Below, in pieces: positions 40,280 to 50,867 of a stretch of 58,415 nt of DNA (its first letter is position 1; each line of letters begins with the position of its first letter). Position numbers and translations under genes: made by a program. Source of the stretch: Microbacterium sp. MYb54 (GTDB taxonomy: Bacteria; Actinomycetota; Actinomycetes; Actinomycetales; Microbacteriaceae); assembly GCF_002979515.1 (NCBI RefSeq), contig NZ_PCPA01000021.1, positions 1 to 58,415 on the forward strand, written 5' to 3'. A model generated the notes under the pieces. It was not told the DNA's origin, did no database searches, and saw only the letters and a program-made list of their open reading frames with translations.

Positions 40280-41209
40280 ATGACCGCACCCTCCGACCTC
40301 GCCGACCGCCTCGGGCTCGCCCCCGGCGCCAGGGCGATCATCATCAACGCGGATGACTTCGGCATGTGCCATGCGGCGAACACCGCCATCGTCGACCTGC
40401 TGACTGCCGGCCGGATCGACTCGACGACACTGATGGTCCCGTGCTCGTGGTCCCCGGAAGCCCTCGCCTTCGCTGCATCTCGCACCGACCTCGACATCGG
40501 AGTGCACCTCGTCCTCACCAGCGAGTGGGCTCGCTACCGGTGGCGTCCGCTCACCGGCACCGCTACGAGCCTCGTCGACGCCGCGGGATTCTTCCCGACC
40601 GATGTCCTCTCGGTCGAGCAGAACGCCTCCGACGACGATGTCGCTGCCGAGCTCTCCGCCCAACTGCAGAAGGCGCTCGATGCCGGTGTCGACGTCACGC
40701 ACCTCGACAATCACATGGGCTCGGTCTACGGACTCGTGACCGGCCGTGACTTCCTCCGTCCGGTTTTCGAGCTCGCCGCACGGCACGGCCTCCCGTTCCG
40801 GCTGCCCCGCAGCATGGACGGTGTGGGCGAGGGTTCCGCGTTGCAGACCCAGCTCGATGGCGCAGCGGCGGCCGCGGACGGAATCGGTGTCGAGATCATC
40901 GATCGGCTGTGGTCGCATCCCTTCGAACTCCGCGCCGAAGGCACACCAGACGAGGAGACGTACGAGCAGATGCGCGACGGCTTCATCGCTCTGCTGCGAG
41001 CCGTGCCGGCCGGGGTCACCGAGATCTACCTGCATCCGATGGTCGATGACGACGAGCTTCGTGCGGCCGTCGACTTCAGTGCCGCGAAGCGCGGCTACGA
41101 GCTGCGTCTACTGAGCGACCCGGCAGTGCTGCAGGCGATCGAGGATGAGGCGCTCGTGCGCGTCGGGTGGCGCGACCTGCGCGACCTGCAGCGGGCGGGC
41201 TCGCGGTGA
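40280..41209 (+). CDS. ChbG/YdjC family carbohydrate deacetylase
   Basis: A 309-residue YdjC-fold hydrolase. The metal-binding start is IIINADDFGMCHAAN near residue 20 (DD motif), followed by the histidines in LDIGVHLVLTSEW near 71 and THLDNHMGS near 130. YLHPMVDD near 253 lies at the active-site end. ChbG removes an acetyl group from chitobiose 6-phosphate or chitooligosaccharides; other members act on different acetylated sugars, so the substrate here is inferred. It overlaps the following MFS gene by 4 nt and follows the ROK regulator, forming one operon. Confidence 0.9.
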   Translation: MTAPSDLADRLGLAPGARAIIINADDFGMCHAANTAIVDLLTAGRIDSTTLMVPCSWSPEALAFAASRTDLDIGVHLVLTSEWARYRWRPLTGTATSLVDAAGFFPTDVLSVEQNASDDDVAAELSAQLQKALDAGVDVTHLDNHMGSVYGLVTGRDFLRPVFELAARHGLPFRLPRSMDGVGEGSALQTQLDGAAAAADGIGVEIIDRLWSHPFELRAEGTPDEETYEQMRDGFIALLRAVPAGVTEIYLHPMVDDDELRAAVDFSAAKRGYELRLLSDPAVLQAIEDEALVRVGWRDLRDLQRAGSR

Positions 41210-42531
41210 CGTCGCTTCGCGAGCGTCTGCGCGACCGGCGCCTCGATGCGGCGCCCACCAGAGGGCAGACGATCGCCTTCGGAGCATCGGGGTTCCCGAC
41301 GCAGCTCATGGCGCAGACGTTCTCGGCCTTCGTCGTCTACTTCTACGTCTCCCACCTCGCGGTGCCGGCGGGGTGGGTGGCGGTGGCGATGATCGTCCAC
41401 GGCATCCTGAACGCCGTGCTGAACCCCGTCGTCGGCGCTCTCTCGGATCGGCTGCGCACCCCGTGGGGGCGTCGCATCCCCTGGATCGGCCTCGGAATCG
41501 TGCCGCTCGTGGTGGCATTCGCGCTGGTCTGGATGCCGCCGGAGCTTCCCGTCGCGGGCCTCATCGTCTGGTTCCTCGTCGTCGTCGCGGTGTACGACGT
41601 CGCGTTCGTGGTGGTGGTGCTGAACATCTCGGCACTGTTCCCCGAGATCTTCCGCACCACCGAGGAGCGCTCCCGCGGCAATGTGCCGCGGCAGATCTTC
41701 GCGATCCTGGGCATGGTGCTCGGCACGGCCGGTGCCCCCGCTCTCTACAGCGCGATCGGCTGGCCGGGCATGGCCATCGTGCTCGCCGCGGTCTGTCTGG
41801 TCCTGCTGGTCTGGTCGTTCTTCGGCGGGATGATCGAGCGTCGGGTTCCAGAGGCGGCATCCGCGGCCATGCGCTGGAGCGACCAGCTGAAGTACACGTT
41901 CCGCAATCGGGCCTTCGTCCCGTACGTGCTCGGATCGCTGTTCGTGCAGACCTCGATCGCCGTGATCCTCGCCGCGATCCCCTTCTACGTGCGCTACTCC
42001 CTGCACGCACCTGAGGGGGAGGGCAGCCTGCTGCTCGGCACCATCTTCGTCACCGCGATCCCCTCGATCGTGCTGTGGAGCGCGGTCGTGCGTCGCACCT
42101 CGCCTCGCACCGCGGTGTTGTGGAGCGTCGCGGTGTTCGGTGTGGCCGTGCTCGGCTACCTCGCCCCGTCGAACGTGCTCGGGGCGGCCCTGGTCGGTGT
42201 GGCGGTCGGCGTGGGTGTCGGCGGACTGCTGCAACTGCTCGAGGTCATGCTCGCGCAGATCATCGATGAGGATGCCGTGCGCACCGGCCACCGTCGTGAA
42301 GGCGCCTACTTCGGGGTGAACGGATTCGTGGTGCGCGGCTCGGTGGTGCTGCAGGCGATCGTCGCAGCGGTCGTGCTGACAGCCTCCGGTTTCGATGCCA
42401 CGCTCGGCGACGCGCAGCCCGAGACGGTGGACGGCGGCATCCGCCTGATGCTGGCCGTCGTCCCGCTCGGTTTCACCGCCCTCGCCTGGCTCTGCTTCTG
42501 GCTCTATCCCATCCGCACCCGCGACCTCTGA
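41206..42531 (+). CDS. MFS sugar transporter, GPH (glycoside-pentoside-hexuronide) type
   Basis: A 441-residue, 12-TM symporter. The GPH pattern is visible in FGASGFPTQLMAQTFSAFVVYFY near residue 21-45, NPVVGALSDRLRTPWGRRIPW near 73-93, and the loop RTTEERSRGNVPRQIF near 149. A Na+- or H+-coupled sugar uptake role is typical of the family. The GTG start (41206) overlaps the deacetylase stop. Likely imports the acetylated glycoside that ChbG then processes. Its stop is only 3 nt from the convergent galE stop, leaving no room for a separate terminator. Confidence 0.88.
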   Translation: MTSLRERLRDRRLDAAPTRGQTIAFGASGFPTQLMAQTFSAFVVYFYVSHLAVPAGWVAVAMIVHGILNAVLNPVVGALSDRLRTPWGRRIPWIGLGIVPLVVAFALVWMPPELPVAGLIVWFLVVVAVYDVAFVVVVLNISALFPEIFRTTEERSRGNVPRQIFAILGMVLGTAGAPALYSAIGWPGMAIVLAAVCLVLLVWSFFGGMIERRVPEAASAAMRWSDQLKYTFRNRAFVPYVLGSLFVQTSIAVILAAIPFYVRYSLHAPEGEGSLLLGTIFVTAIPSIVLWSAVVRRTSPRTAVLWSVAVFGVAVLGYLAPSNVLGAALVGVAVGVGVGGLLQLLEVMLAQIIDEDAVRTGHRREGAYFGVNGFVVRGSVVLQAIVAAVVLTASGFDATLGDAQPETVDGGIRLMLAVVPLGFTALAWLCFWLYPIRTRDL

Positions 42532-42534
42532 CGC

Positions 42535-43515
42535 CTAGGAAGCAGCAGCCTGCCGCGCCTCCCACCCGGTGCGCACCATCTCGTCCACCGAGTACCGCAT
42601 GCTCCAGTCGAGGTCACGCGCTGCGAGCTCGCCGGTCGCCACGATGCGGTCGGGGTCGCCGGCACGCCTCGGGCCGATCTCGGGTGTGAAGTCGATGCCC
42701 GTGACGCGGACCATGGCATCCATGATCTGCTTCACGCTGAGCCCGTCGCCGGAACCGAGGTTGTAGGCGGCCTCGATCGGGCGGCCGTCGGCGAGGCGCT
42801 GAGCCGCCGCGACGTGGGCCGCGGCGATGTCGCCCACGTGCACGTAGTCGCGCACGTTCGTGCCGTCTTCGGTGTCGTAGTCGTCGCCGTTGATGCGGGG
42901 GGTCTTCCCCGCGAGCAGCGATTCGAACACGATCGGGAACAGGTTGTGCGGGCTGACGTCGTAGACCGTCGGATCGGCCGAGCCGACCACGTTGAAGTAC
43001 CGCAGCGAGGTGTGACGCAACGGGCGCTCGGAGTCTGCCGTCGCGATGGCCTGGTCGCGAAGCAGCCACTCGCCGATGAGCTTCGACTCCCCGTAGGGGC
43101 TGGCGGGCTTCTTGGCGGTGTCTTCGACGACGAGTGCGACGTCGGGGGTGCCGAACACCGCGGCCGACGACGAGAACACGATGTTCGAGACCCCGGCGGC
43201 CTCCATCGCTTCGAGGACGACCCTGGTGCCTTCGACGTTCTGCGCATAGTTGTGCAGGGGGCGCTGCACCGAGACGCCCGCGTATTTGAAGCCTGCGACG
43301 TGGATCACGCCTTCGGCCTCGTGGTCGCGCAGCGTCTTCTCGACGAGCTCGCGGTCGAGGATGCTGCCCTGCACGAATGCCACACCCTCTGGCACGAACG
43401 ATGCGACTCCGCTGGACAGGTCGTCGAGCACGACGGGGGTCAGCCCGGCGTCTGCGAGGGCGCGCACGACATGGGCTCCGATGTAGCCGGCGCCACCGGT
43501 GACGATCCAGGACAT
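42535..43515 (-). CDS. galE: UDP-glucose 4-epimerase
   Basis: A 326-residue short-chain dehydrogenase/reductase that interconverts UDP-galactose and UDP-glucose. The NAD motif is VTGGAGYIGAHVVRAL at residues 4-19. Then FKYAGVSVQRPLHNYAQNV near 75-93, the SSSAAVFG catalytic serine region near 111-118, and the YGESK catalytic Tyr/Lys near 138-142. RYFNVVGSADP and RINGDDYDTEDGTNVRDYVHV follow, both typical of GalE. ATG 43515 has GGAAGAGGAGAG upstream. Last gene of galT-galK-galE, 49 bp after galK, completing the Leloir pathway. Confidence 0.95.
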   Translation of the reverse strand: MSWIVTGGAGYIGAHVVRALADAGLTPVVLDDLSSGVASFVPEGVAFVQGSILDRELVEKTLRDHEAEGVIHVAGFKYAGVSVQRPLHNYAQNVEGTRVVLEAMEAAGVSNIVFSSSAAVFGTPDVALVVEDTAKKPASPYGESKLIGEWLLRDQAIATADSERPLRHTSLRYFNVVGSADPTVYDVSPHNLFPIVFESLLAGKTPRINGDDYDTEDGTNVRDYVHVGDIAAAHVAAAQRLADGRPIEAAYNLGSGDGLSVKQIMDAMVRVTGIDFTPEIGPRRAGDPDRIVATGELAARDLDWSMRYSVDEMVRTGWEARQAAAS

Positions 43516-43564
43516 TGCTCTCCTCTTCCGCCGCGGAATCGTCGCGGCCCGATGGATCATTCTG

Positions 43565-44754
<1,190 letters not shown>

Positions 44755-44758
<4 letters not shown>

Positions 44759-45957
44759 GCGGATGCTCCTGCGTCGTTCTGGTCGTGCGATGCGCGTTCG
44801 ATCGCGTCGCGGAGGCGCGCTGCGCCCAGCTCGGGCGGCACCTCGGCGGCCCAGGCCCACATCGCGGCCTCGGAGCCGGCGAGGAACTTCAGCTTGTCGG
44901 CGGCTCGGCGAGGGCTCGTCAGCTGCAGGTGCAGGCGCACGGTGTCGCGACCGACGTGCACGGGGGCCTGATGCCACGCCGCGATGTACGGCGTCGGGGA
45001 GTCGTAGAGGGCGTCGACGCCGCGCAGCAGCCGCAGGTAAAGGGGCGCGAGCTCGTCGCGTTCAGCCTCGGTCGTCTCGGCGAAGTCGGGCACGTGGCGG
45101 TGTGGCATCAGGTGCACCTCGAGCGGCCAGCGTGCGGCGAACGGCACGAACGCCGTCCAGTGCTCGCCCTGGAACACGACACGCTCGGAGGCCTGCTCCG
45201 ACTCGAGGATGCGCTGGAACAGGTCGGGCGCGGTGCGGTCGATCGACTCCAGCACGCGGGCGGTGCGCGGAGTCACGTACGGGTAGGCGTAGATCTGACC
45301 GTGCGGATGCGGCAGGGTCACACCGATCGCCTCGCCCCGGTTCTCGAACGGGAAGATCTGCTCGATGCCCGGCAGCTGCGAGATCGCGGCCGTGCGATCG
45401 GCCCAGGCCTCGATGACTGTGCGGGCGCGGGTGACGGTCTGCGTGCCGAACGAGCCTGCGGGCTCGGGGCTGAAGCAGACGACCTCGCACCGCCCGACAG
45501 AGGTGCGGGTGCGTCCGAGGCCGAGAGCTGCGAGGTCGTCGAGCCCGCGCGGGGGGTTCGAGGCCTCCGGCGCGGTGCCGACGGCCGCGGCGAGTGCGGG
45601 GCCGAATGCGGGGGAGCGGTTCTCGAACACCGCGACGTCGTAGCGCGACGGCACCTCCGACGGGTTGTCGGGCGTCTGCGGCGCCAGAGGGTCGGCGTGC
45701 ACGCCCGGCATCATGACCCGGTTCTGCCGGTTCGCGGCGACCGTGATCCAGTCTCCGGTGAGCACGTCGAGGCGCATCGTCGCGGTGTCGGGGCGAGGGT
45801 CGAGGGTACGGGCATCGACGGCGCGCTCGGCTCCGAGCGCGGTGCCGGGATCGTCGTAGTAGATGAGGTCTCGGCCGTCGGCGAGCGTGGTGGCGCGTTT
45901 GACGACGCCGGCGCCGAGCGTCTCGGAGTGCAACTCGGGAAGATCGTGCGTGTTCAC
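44755..45957 (-). CDS. galT: Galactose-1-phosphate uridylyltransferase
   Basis: A 400-residue HIT-superfamily enzyme that swaps UMP between UDP-glucose and galactose 1-phosphate. NRQNRVMMPG near residue 76, the metal-site segment EVVCFSPEP near 158, and the active-site HPHGQIYAYPY (HxH nucleophile) near 216 are visible, as is EVHLMPHRHVPDF near 280. Length is normal. GTG 45957 was chosen because a TTGACG-N18-TACCAT promoter ends 6 nt before it, which means a leaderless message. First gene of the gal operon; LacI-type sites overlap its promoter. Confidence 0.94.
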
Positions 45958-45995
45958 GTAAACATGGTACGCACAGAGCCGTGATAACGTCAACA
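45951..45995. promoter_or_regulatory. galT leaderless promoter flanked by two LacI-type operators
   Basis: Operator 1, TGTTCACGTAAACA (45951-45964), and operator 2, TGATAACGTCAACA (45982-45995), both fit the LacI-family pattern TG....CG....CA and have centres 31 bp apart. The minus-strand promoter is -35 TTGACG (45993-45988, inside operator 2), 18-bp spacer, and -10 TACCAT (45969-45964, touching operator 1). The divergent LacI gene at 46060 is the natural regulator. Confidence 0.7.
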
Positions 45996-46059
45996 CGGCG
46001 GACATGTGAGCCCGAGTCGTGACCCGAGTGACGACCGGCACTGCGGACGGAGGATGCGG

Positions 46060-47091
46060 GTGACCGAGAGCGAACGCGACCAGGTCGAGGGCTCCGGCCC
46101 CGCGCGGCAGCGGCAGTCTTCCGGCCGCGTGTCGATGGCCATGGTCGCCGCGAGCGCCGGGGTCTCCGGCCAGACGGTCTCGCGGGTCGTCAACGGCAGT
46201 CCGCGAGTCGACCCCGACACCCGCGCGCGCGTTGAGAACGCGATGGCAGCGCTCGGCTACCGCCCGCACCGTGCGGCTCGCGCTCTGCGCACCGGCCGCT
46301 CGCAGACGATCGGACTCGTCGTCACCACGCTCGCCACGGTCGGCAACTCTCGGATGCTGCAGGCCACAGCCGAAGCGGCGGCGGAACGCGGATACGCTCT
46401 CACCCTCGTGACAGCGGCCGACGGCGTCGCCGAAGCGTTCGACCGACTGGCGGAGCAGGAGGTCGACGGCGCCATCGTCCTGAACGAGGCGTCGGCGCTC
46501 GTCTCCGACGCGCAGCGTCCAGCGGGACTGCGTCTGGTCGTGGTCGATGCGCCGATCGACGCCGGTTTCGCGTCGGTGCACAGCGACCACGCGGGCGGCG
46601 CGTCCGTGGCCACGAGTCGGCTCCTCGCCCTCGGACATGCCACCGTGCACCACCTCGCGGGGCCCGCCGACTCCTTCGCCTCGTTCGAGCGCGAGCGGGG
46701 ATGGCGCGAGACGCTCATCGCGGCGGGCATCCGTCCTCCCGCCGTCGTCCGCGGGGACTGGAGCGCGGACTCCGGCTATGCCCAGGGGCAGGCGCTGGCC
46801 TCGGCCTCAGCCGTCTTCTGCGCCAACGACCAGATGGCGCTCGGGCTGCTGCGGGCGCTTGCCGATTCCGGCCGTCGCGTGCCGGAGGAGGTCGGTGTGA
46901 TCGGCTTCGACGACGTGCCGGATGCCGCGAACTACCGCCCGCCGCTGACCACGATCCGTCAGGACTTCGAAGCCCTCGCCCACCGCGCGGTGTCGGTATT
47001 GGTCGGAGCGATCGAGGGCACTTCGGAAGTCTTGGAGGCTGACGTCATCCCGACGGTTCTCGTCGAGCGCGCGAGCACCTCGTCCCGCTGA
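46060..47091 (+). CDS. LacI family regulator of the gal operon
   Basis: A 343-residue regulator. The HTH is at residues 21-50 (SMAMVAASAGVSGQTVSRVV), then the hinge helix region YRPHRAARALRTGRSQ and the periplasmic-binding-type sensor domain (IGLVVTTLATVGNSRML onward). EEVGVIGFDDVPDAANYRPPLTTI near 280 is the LacI C-terminal signature. GTG 46060 has GGAGG six bases upstream; ATG 46054 and GTG 46006 are alternatives. Divergent from galTKE and separated by two operator-like sites, so it most likely represses galTKE and itself until galactose or a derivative binds. Confidence 0.92.
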   Translation: MTESERDQVEGSGPARQRQSSGRVSMAMVAASAGVSGQTVSRVVNGSPRVDPDTRARVENAMAALGYRPHRAARALRTGRSQTIGLVVTTLATVGNSRMLQATAEAAAERGYALTLVTAADGVAEAFDRLAEQEVDGAIVLNEASALVSDAQRPAGLRLVVVDAPIDAGFASVHSDHAGGASVATSRLLALGHATVHHLAGPADSFASFERERGWRETLIAAGIRPPAVVRGDWSADSGYAQGQALASASAVFCANDQMALGLLRALADSGRRVPEEVGVIGFDDVPDAANYRPPLTTIRQDFEALAHRAVSVLVGAIEGTSEVLEADVIPTVLVERASTSSR

Positions 47092-47125
47092 GCCCTCGTC
47101 CCGCTGAGCCCAGATGCGCTGAGCC
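47079..47125 (+). repeat. 16-bp tandem repeat across the lacI stop codon
   Basis: CTCGTCCCGCTGAGCC occurs twice without change (47079-47094, 47095-47110), and a third diverged copy ends at 47125. It includes the gene's CGCTGA stop. GCGGATGC repeats follow. Confidence 0.8.
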
Positions 47126-47207
47126 CGGAAGCGCGGATGCGCGGATGCGCGGGCGGGCGGGTGCTCGCTCATGTGGAGCCGGCACCCGCCCACCCGGTCG
47201 TGCGTCG

Positions 47208-49391
47208 TCAGCGGCAGGCGACGGCGGCGTACTCGATCGTGCGGGTGAACGTGCGGCCGTCTGCTGTCGAGCCCGTGACGGTCGTCGTCCCTGCCGGGAT
47301 CCTCTTGAGCTTCGTCTTCACCGTGACGTCTCGCGTCCTGTCGGCGTGAACGCTCTCGATCTCCTTCGTGCCGTAGGCGGTGGCGATGCTCACCGAGACG
47401 GGCGCGCCCTCGCCGTTCGTCACCGATGCGTTCAGGTAGGCCTTCGCGCCGCGGCAGGTCGCGACGACGGTGGCTTCGACGGCGACCTCCGGGGGAGCGG
47501 CGGTGATCCGCAGGGCGTCGAGCTGCAGGTACGAGCCGCCGGTGCGGACGACCTTCAGCGTGTGAGAACCCGCAGGGAGGCCCTGGACCGATGCCAGAAC
47601 GCTCTGCGGCGTGTGTGACGGTGCCGTCAGCGAGAACGAGTCGACCTTGGCCCCGTCGATGTAGACATCGCCGACGCTCGCGGCCGAGTCGATCGGGCCG
47701 AGCGCGTCGATCCCGGTGCCGGTGAAGGCGTATTCGAACGAGGCATCGAGCGTCTGGGTGTAGGTGACGTCGAGGAGGTGGTCCCCGGCGCCGGTGCGGT
47801 TGCTCGCTGTGGCCCAGCCTTCCGAGTACGAGATGCCGCACTCGGTGTTGTTGATCAGTGCGCCGGGTTCAGGGGCGACGGGACCCGCCGCCAGCTTCTC
47901 GATCTCGGCCATCGATGTCGGTGAGGGCACTCCGGGGTAGTGCATCATCAGGTTCAGGCTGACCGCGCCGTTGCGGGCGAGGCGATCGCTGACGGAGCAC
48001 TGCAGCCCGGCCGCGGTCTGCAGGGTCGTGATCGGCATGTTCGCGCTGTTGACTCCCCAGTCCTGCTCCATCCGCTGCATGCAGTGCTGGAGGAGGCCCG
48101 CATCCTTGCCGGAGACGATGATGCCGTCTCCGCCCACGGCGGGCGAACCCGCTCCCGGCCGGTCGACGCACCCCTCCTCGCCGAAGGCCACGTCCTGGAA
48201 CTCGGTGTAGTCGGCGACGATCCAGTTGTTCCACGACACGAGGCGCGCGGGGTTGCCTGCACGCGCGACCGCACCCAGCTCCTCGAAGTCGGCCGGGTAG
48301 TAGATCAGTCCGTCGTCGAAGAACCAGCCGTCGAGCTTCGTGCCGTAGCGCTCGCCGATCTGCGTGACGATCGTCTTCCAGTTCTCGAGCGCGGTGGAGC
48401 GGTCGCCGAGCCCGGTCGGGGTGAATGTGTCCGGCCACTGCTGCGCCTGCCAGAAGTCGGTCGAGTTGTATCCGAGGTGCTCGTCCTGACCGATGTGGTA
48501 GTAGAGCAGGAACATGATCCCGCGCTCCTCGAACGCATCGGCCAGCTCGCCGATCAGGTCGCGTGACGCGGTGCGGTTCCCGTTGCCGACGATGTCGTCG
48601 ACCGCGGAGATCGGCGCCTGCATCGTGTAGTTCCACCACGTGATCGACCAGATGACGTGCTCGACTCCCGCCTCCTCGACCAGGTCGGCGAACGCCTCGA
48701 CGTCGAAGTCATCGGTGTGGGTCTCGAGGTCGGGGTTGGCCCCGGTCGCGGGGAACGACCATCCCCCGTACTGGAACATGAGTCCCATCCCGGACTCGGA
48801 GAGTTCGACCCTGGTCGCCTCCGACGCCTGCTTGAAGGCGGCGACGCGAGCCTGGTAGTCGGCCCACGCGCCGGCGGGCACGAGCTCGATCGACTTGATC
48901 GACTGCCCGGAACCGCTCGTGTGGGCGAGGGTCAGCGTGCTCGTCCCGGCGGGGAGGGCGATCTCGCCGCCATCCGTGCGCGTCCACCCCGATGCGGTCG
49001 TCGTGATCGTCGTCACAGCGCCGGCGCTCGACGTGAGAGTGAGGGTGGATCCGGTGCCGAGGTCTGCGAGCAGCGAGATCCGGTACGAGGTCGGCTGGGC
49101 GGACGACACCGACCAGGTGACGGAGCGGCTGCCGTCGATGAAGCCGTCGGTCCAGAAGTGCTTGGGCTGCGCCGCCGGGCGATTGACGGCGAGGCCGGGG
49201 GAGAGCTCGCCGCTCGCGGTGAGGAGGGTGATCGGCTGCTCGAAGTCCGCCGCCTGAGGCAGGGGGACGGTGGGGGTGGCGGCGATCGCCGGCGTCTGGA
49301 CGGTGGCGGCCAGCAGGCCTCCGACCAGAGCGGCGACCGCCATCGTGGCGATCCGGGCGCGGGTTCCGCGCCTGGCGGGAATGGTCTTCAT
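47208..49391 (-). CDS. Secreted GH29-like (alpha-L-fucosidase fold) protein with carbohydrate-binding-type modules
   Basis: A 727-residue exported protein. The signal peptide is residues 1-38 (MKTIPARRGTRARIATMAVA then hydrophobic, cleaved near PAIAA). Residues 45-190 are a beta-sandwich-like module (SVTWSVSS, STLTLTSSAG). The central TIM barrel (about 200-510) resembles GH29 enzymes, with DVEAFADLVEEAGVEHVIWSITWW near 254, and KLDGWFFDDGLIYYP near 365 carrying the likely nucleophile aspartate. Beta-rich C-terminal modules follow. ATG 49391 has GGAG upstream. Family assignment rests on the barrel motifs and the adjacent true GH29 gene. Promoter shares TACGCGTACC operators with that locus. Confidence 0.75.
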   Translation of the reverse strand: MKTIPARRGTRARIATMAVAALVGGLLAATVQTPAIAATPTVPLPQAADFEQPITLLTASGELSPGLAVNRPAAQPKHFWTDGFIDGSRSVTWSVSSAQPTSYRISLLADLGTGSTLTLTSSAGAVTTITTTASGWTRTDGGEIALPAGTSTLTLAHTSGSGQSIKSIELVPAGAWADYQARVAAFKQASEATRVELSESGMGLMFQYGGWSFPATGANPDLETHTDDFDVEAFADLVEEAGVEHVIWSITWWNYTMQAPISAVDDIVGNGNRTASRDLIGELADAFEERGIMFLLYYHIGQDEHLGYNSTDFWQAQQWPDTFTPTGLGDRSTALENWKTIVTQIGERYGTKLDGWFFDDGLIYYPADFEELGAVARAGNPARLVSWNNWIVADYTEFQDVAFGEEGCVDRPGAGSPAVGGDGIIVSGKDAGLLQHCMQRMEQDWGVNSANMPITTLQTAAGLQCSVSDRLARNGAVSLNLMMHYPGVPSPTSMAEIEKLAAGPVAPEPGALINNTECGISYSEGWATASNRTGAGDHLLDVTYTQTLDASFEYAFTGTGIDALGPIDSAASVGDVYIDGAKVDSFSLTAPSHTPQSVLASVQGLPAGSHTLKVVRTGGSYLQLDALRITAAPPEVAVEATVVATCRGAKAYLNASVTNGEGAPVSVSIATAYGTKEIESVHADRTRDVTVKTKLKRIPAGTTTVTGSTADGRTFTRTIEYAAVACR

Positions 49392-49436
49392 CAGGGTCTC
49401 CGCATCGTTGCGACTGATCTCTCGAGGACGACACGC

Positions 49437-49469
49437 ATGGTACGCGTATCGTTGGCGATGGTACGCGTA
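49437..49469 (-). promoter_or_regulatory. Two direct operator copies before the secreted glycosidase gene
   Basis: ATGGTACGCGTA occurs at 49437-49448 and 49458-49469, exactly 21 bp apart (two helical turns). On the minus strand the first read copy contains the -10-like TACCAT with TTGCGT 18 bp upstream. The motif matches half of the palindrome at 50868-50893. Confidence 0.65.
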
Positions 49470-49545
49470 GCATCCTCCGGAACGCAAGACCCACCGGCTC
49501 CGAGGCGGAGTGGCGGCCGGCCTGGAGGGGCGCGTCGAGAGCGGA

Positions 49546-50835
49546 TCAGGCCAGCGGTGCCAGGTGTACTTCGATCACCGGCATGAGGCTGTCGGCGACA
49601 TCCCGCGGCACCGTGATCTCGAGGTCTCCGCGGGGATCGGTCGACCCTGCATGCACGTCGGGAAGACTCGGGACGGCCTCGTACTCGAGGGCGCTGTCGG
49701 TGCCGAGAACCCGCACGCCGCGGACGCGCCGCACCGGCACCCCGCGGAGGACGAGGCGGTCCCACGGGCGCAGCGTGCAGTACGCGAAGAGCCGGATGCC
49801 GTCGTCGGCTGTCCTGGCGGCGAGCGGGACGGGGCCGCTGATCCGATCCGGTGCGGCCGTGAGGCCGTACACGGCCTCACGGTTCCGCGACACCCACGCG
49901 CCGAGTTCGGTGAGCCGTTCGCTCGCCTCCGCGGGGAACGTGCCGTCACCCTTCGGACCGACGTTGAGGAGGAGATTGCCGCCGGCGGCGATCGTGTGGA
50001 TGAAGCGGTCGAGGATCGTCGCGGTGCTCTTCCAGCGTTCGTCGTCGGTAGTCCACCCCCAGGACTCGTTCATGGTGAGGCACACCTCCCAGGGCTGCGC
50101 CGGTGCCGCGTCCGGAAGCTGCTGCTCCGGGGTGAGGAAGTCGCCCTGGCCGAGGCAGCGGTCGTTCACCAGGCAGTCGGGCTGCAGGGAGCGGACGTGC
50201 TCGCGTATCCCGGCGAAGTCCCATTCCTCGGCGGTGTGCTCGAATTCACCGTCGAACCAGAGCACGGCCACGTCGCCGTAGTTCGTGAGCAGCTCGGTGA
50301 TCTGGCCGCGCATGAACGCGTGGAACCTCGCCCACTGCGCCGGCGACGTGCGCACGTAGGAGCCGATCCGGTACGGCTTGGTGGTGGTGGCATCCGTCAT
50401 CCGCGGGTAGTCCTCGTGATGCCAGTCGGGGAACGAGAAGTAGAAGCCGATCCGGATGCCGCGGGCGCGCAGCGCGTCGACGAGCTCGCGCGTGATGTCG
50501 CGCCCGAACGGCGAGGTGCGCGTGATGGAGTAGTCGCTCAGTGCGGTGTCGAACATCGCGAAGCCGTCGTGGTGCTTGGTCGTGAACACCGCGTAGGTCG
50601 CGCCCGTCGCGGCGATCGCATCCGCCCACTCAGCGGCATCGAAACCCTGGGGGTCGAAGAGAGCCGCATTCGCGAAGTACTCCTCCGTCGGCACCGGCTC
50701 CCGGGCGGGGAACTGTCCTTCGACGCCTCCGGTCAGCTGCCACGAGAGCTCCCATCCTCGGCGGGCGGCGTGCCCGAAGTGGATGAAGATGCCGAGTGCG
50801 GCTCCGGGGAACCAGCTGGCGGGGGTGAGGGACAT
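49546..50835 (-). CDS. Alpha-L-fucosidase, GH29, cytoplasmic
   Basis: A 429-residue glycoside hydrolase. GH29 features: GIFIHFGHAARRGWELSW near residue 15, YAVFTTKHHDGFAMFDT near 80 (the KHHDGF signature), and the nucleophile aspartate in VAVLWFDGEFE near 192. GGNLLLNVGPKGDG near 310 is also typical. There is no signal peptide, so it should cleave fucosides after import. ATG 50835 has AGGAG six bases upstream, preferred over ATG 50859. It is divergent from the LacI-ABC operon, with a large palindromic operator in between. Confidence 0.92.
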   Translation of the reverse strand: MSLTPASWFPGAALGIFIHFGHAARRGWELSWQLTGGVEGQFPAREPVPTEEYFANAALFDPQGFDAAEWADAIAATGATYAVFTTKHHDGFAMFDTALSDYSITRTSPFGRDITRELVDALRARGIRIGFYFSFPDWHHEDYPRMTDATTTKPYRIGSYVRTSPAQWARFHAFMRGQITELLTNYGDVAVLWFDGEFEHTAEEWDFAGIREHVRSLQPDCLVNDRCLGQGDFLTPEQQLPDAAPAQPWEVCLTMNESWGWTTDDERWKSTATILDRFIHTIAAGGNLLLNVGPKGDGTFPAEASERLTELGAWVSRNREAVYGLTAAPDRISGPVPLAARTADDGIRLFAYCTLRPWDRLVLRGVPVRRVRGVRVLGTDSALEYEAVPSLPDVHAGSTDPRGDLEITVPRDVADSLMPVIEVHLAPLA

Positions 50836-50867
50836 CGTTGCTCCTTCGAGGTTGTGCATTCCTTTAT

